DNA of 64,000 nt from Gluconobacter sp. Gdi (GTDB lineage: Bacteria; Pseudomonadota; Alphaproteobacteria; Acetobacterales; Acetobacteraceae): the NCBI RefSeq assembly GCF_014132155.1, contig NZ_BLJQ01000008.1:1-64000 (forward strand). Reading direction: 5' to 3'. The translations under genes and the position numbers were made by a program. Under the pieces are notes generated by a model. The model had not been told where the DNA came from and ran no database searches. It saw nothing but the letters and a program-made list of their open reading frames with translations. Positions 63,287-64,000 of this stretch are shown here, one piece after another; the stretch's first letter is position 1, and every line of letters starts with the position of its first letter.

Positions 63287-64000
63287 TTAAAAGTCTTTTT
63301 CGCAACTCAGAAGCACGTTTCGGACCTGCGCTATCATTCCTCTGATTTGGTCCGGATTCGAAATAAATGGAGGGCCGAAAGAAATCGTGTCTCCCGTGAC
63401 GCGAAGGAGCACGCCCTCTTCCAGGCCGCGCTCAAAAAGCTGGACACTTCGCAGGGCAGATTTGTCAGAAAGGGGATTGAGTTCGATCGCAGCGGTAAGG
63501 CCGATGTTTCGCAGATCTTTTACGGATTTCAGGTCCTGCAATGCATGCACCTCTTCTTCCAGAATAGGCTCCAACGCTCTGACAGCCGCATTGGTCCCCT
63601 CTTCTTCCATGATGTCGAGCACCGTATGAGCCACAGCTGCGGCCATTGGATGCCCTGAATAGGTATAGCCATGAGCGAACTCTATGGCTGCGTCCGGGCC
63701 ATTCATGAATGTTTTGTAGATTTCTGAAGTGACGATAACGCCGCCCATGGGAATGATCCCATTGGTGACCGCCTTGGCGAAGGTAATCATATCCGGTGTG
63801 ACGCCAAATCTTTGGGAGGCAAAATTTTCTCCCATGCGTCCAAAACCTGTGATGACTTCATCGAAAATGAGAAGGATGCCGTGTTTCGTACAGATTTCTC
63901 TCAGCTTCTGAAGATATCCGACGGGAGGGACAAGAACGCCGGTTGATCCCTGCACTGGCTCGACAATGACAGCCGCGATTGTGGAGGCATCATGGAGTGC
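63287..64000 (-). CDS. Class III aminotransferase, C-terminal part (runs off the window)
   Basis: At least 237 residues; the frame is still open at the window edge (IAAVIVEPVQGSTGV). The PLP fold type I class III pattern is clear: ILIFDEV-like LLIFDEVITGFGRMGENFA, and the Schiff-base Lys in MITFAKAVTNGIIPMGG. YSGHPMAAAVAHTVLDIMEE follows. It resembles omega-amino acid:pyruvate (beta-alanine, taurine) aminotransferases. A taurine:pyruvate role would suit a sulfonate theme, but sequence alone does not decide. Confidence 0.85.
   Translation of the reverse strand, partial: ALHDASTIAAVIVEPVQGSTGVLVPPVGYLQKLREICTKHGILLIFDEVITGFGRMGENFASQRFGVTPDMITFAKAVTNGIIPMGGVIVTSEIYKTFMNGPDAAIEFAHGYTYSGHPMAAAVAHTVLDIMEEEGTNAAVRALEPILEEEVHALQDLKSVKDLRNIGLTAAIELNPLSDKSALRSVQLFERGLEEGVLLRVTGDTISFGPPFISNPDQIRGMIAQVRNVLLSCEKDF

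Noticed and set aside
1-64000. CRISPR arrays, tRNA or rRNA genes, phage attachment sites
   Set aside because: I looked for spaced direct repeats, cloverleaf-like ends and integrase or tRNA junctions and saw none that I could support.

Overview
The window looks like a chromosomal accessory region of an alphaproteobacterium, most likely an acetic acid bacterium (Acetobacteraceae). This rests on a moderate GC content, an IS5-type remnant, several TonB-dependent receptors, a PaoABC-type molybdoenzyme and a very large NdvB-type cyclic glucan synthase. The family is an inference; no rRNA or housekeeping gene is present to fix it.

Layout. (1) 0.2-1.6 kb: a complete IS3-family element with perfect 26-bp ends, inserted in or next to a + strand gene of which only the last 55 codons and a terminator remain. 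(2) 2.3-10.5 kb: a decayed prophage with podovirus-like late genes in order (DUF5681 protein, terminase, tail spike, P22 gp10-like protein, internal virion/ejection proteins). Most carry nonsense codons or frameshifts. It is followed by an AT-rich O-acetyltransferase gene (10.8-12.0 kb) and an IS5-family remnant (12.2-12.8 kb). (3) 13.8-39.2 kb: a dense organosulfur-scavenging island. It has three SsuD-like flavin monooxygenases (one interrupted by a single TGA), two complete SsuABC-type transporters and a third lone binding protein. It also has two TonB receptors, a flavoprotein/ferredoxin pair, a nitroreductase, a flavin reductase, an SfnB/DszC-like oxidoreductase, a LysR regulator and a five-gene operon of monooxygenase, hydroxyacid dehydrogenase, class II aldolase, cysteine-dioxygenase-like protein and four-domain rhodanese. 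(4) 39.9-43.6 kb: a glycosyltransferase, NodS-like methyltransferase, PIG-L deacetylase and acyl-CoA dehydrogenase-like cluster, followed by an MFS transporter. (5) 45.2-49.0 kb: a three-subunit molybdenum hydroxylase. (6) 49.4-57.9 kb: a 2839-residue cyclic beta-glucan synthase. (7) 58.2-64.0 kb: a proline-rich small protein, a divergent DUF1826/COG0523 pair around a Zur-like palindrome, a TonB receptor and the end of a class III aminotransferase.

How it fits together. In the sulfur island, TonB receptors would import organosulfur compounds, ABC transporters would move them to the cytoplasm, and FMNH2-dependent monooxygenases, supplied by the flavin reductase and perhaps the nitroreductase, would release sulfite. 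The CDO/rhodanese/aldolase/dehydrogenase operon and the AprA-like flavoprotein with its ferredoxin have no function I can name and are the best candidates for undescribed chemistry. The GT2/NodS/PIG-L/acyl-CoA dehydrogenase cluster looks like a small pathway for a decorated amino-sugar or glycolipid. A further oddity is a non-coding leader shared, without gaps, by the glycosyltransferase gene and a proline-rich small-protein gene 18 kb away.

I saw no tRNA, rRNA or CRISPR array. The first 189 bases hold no gene that I can recognise.
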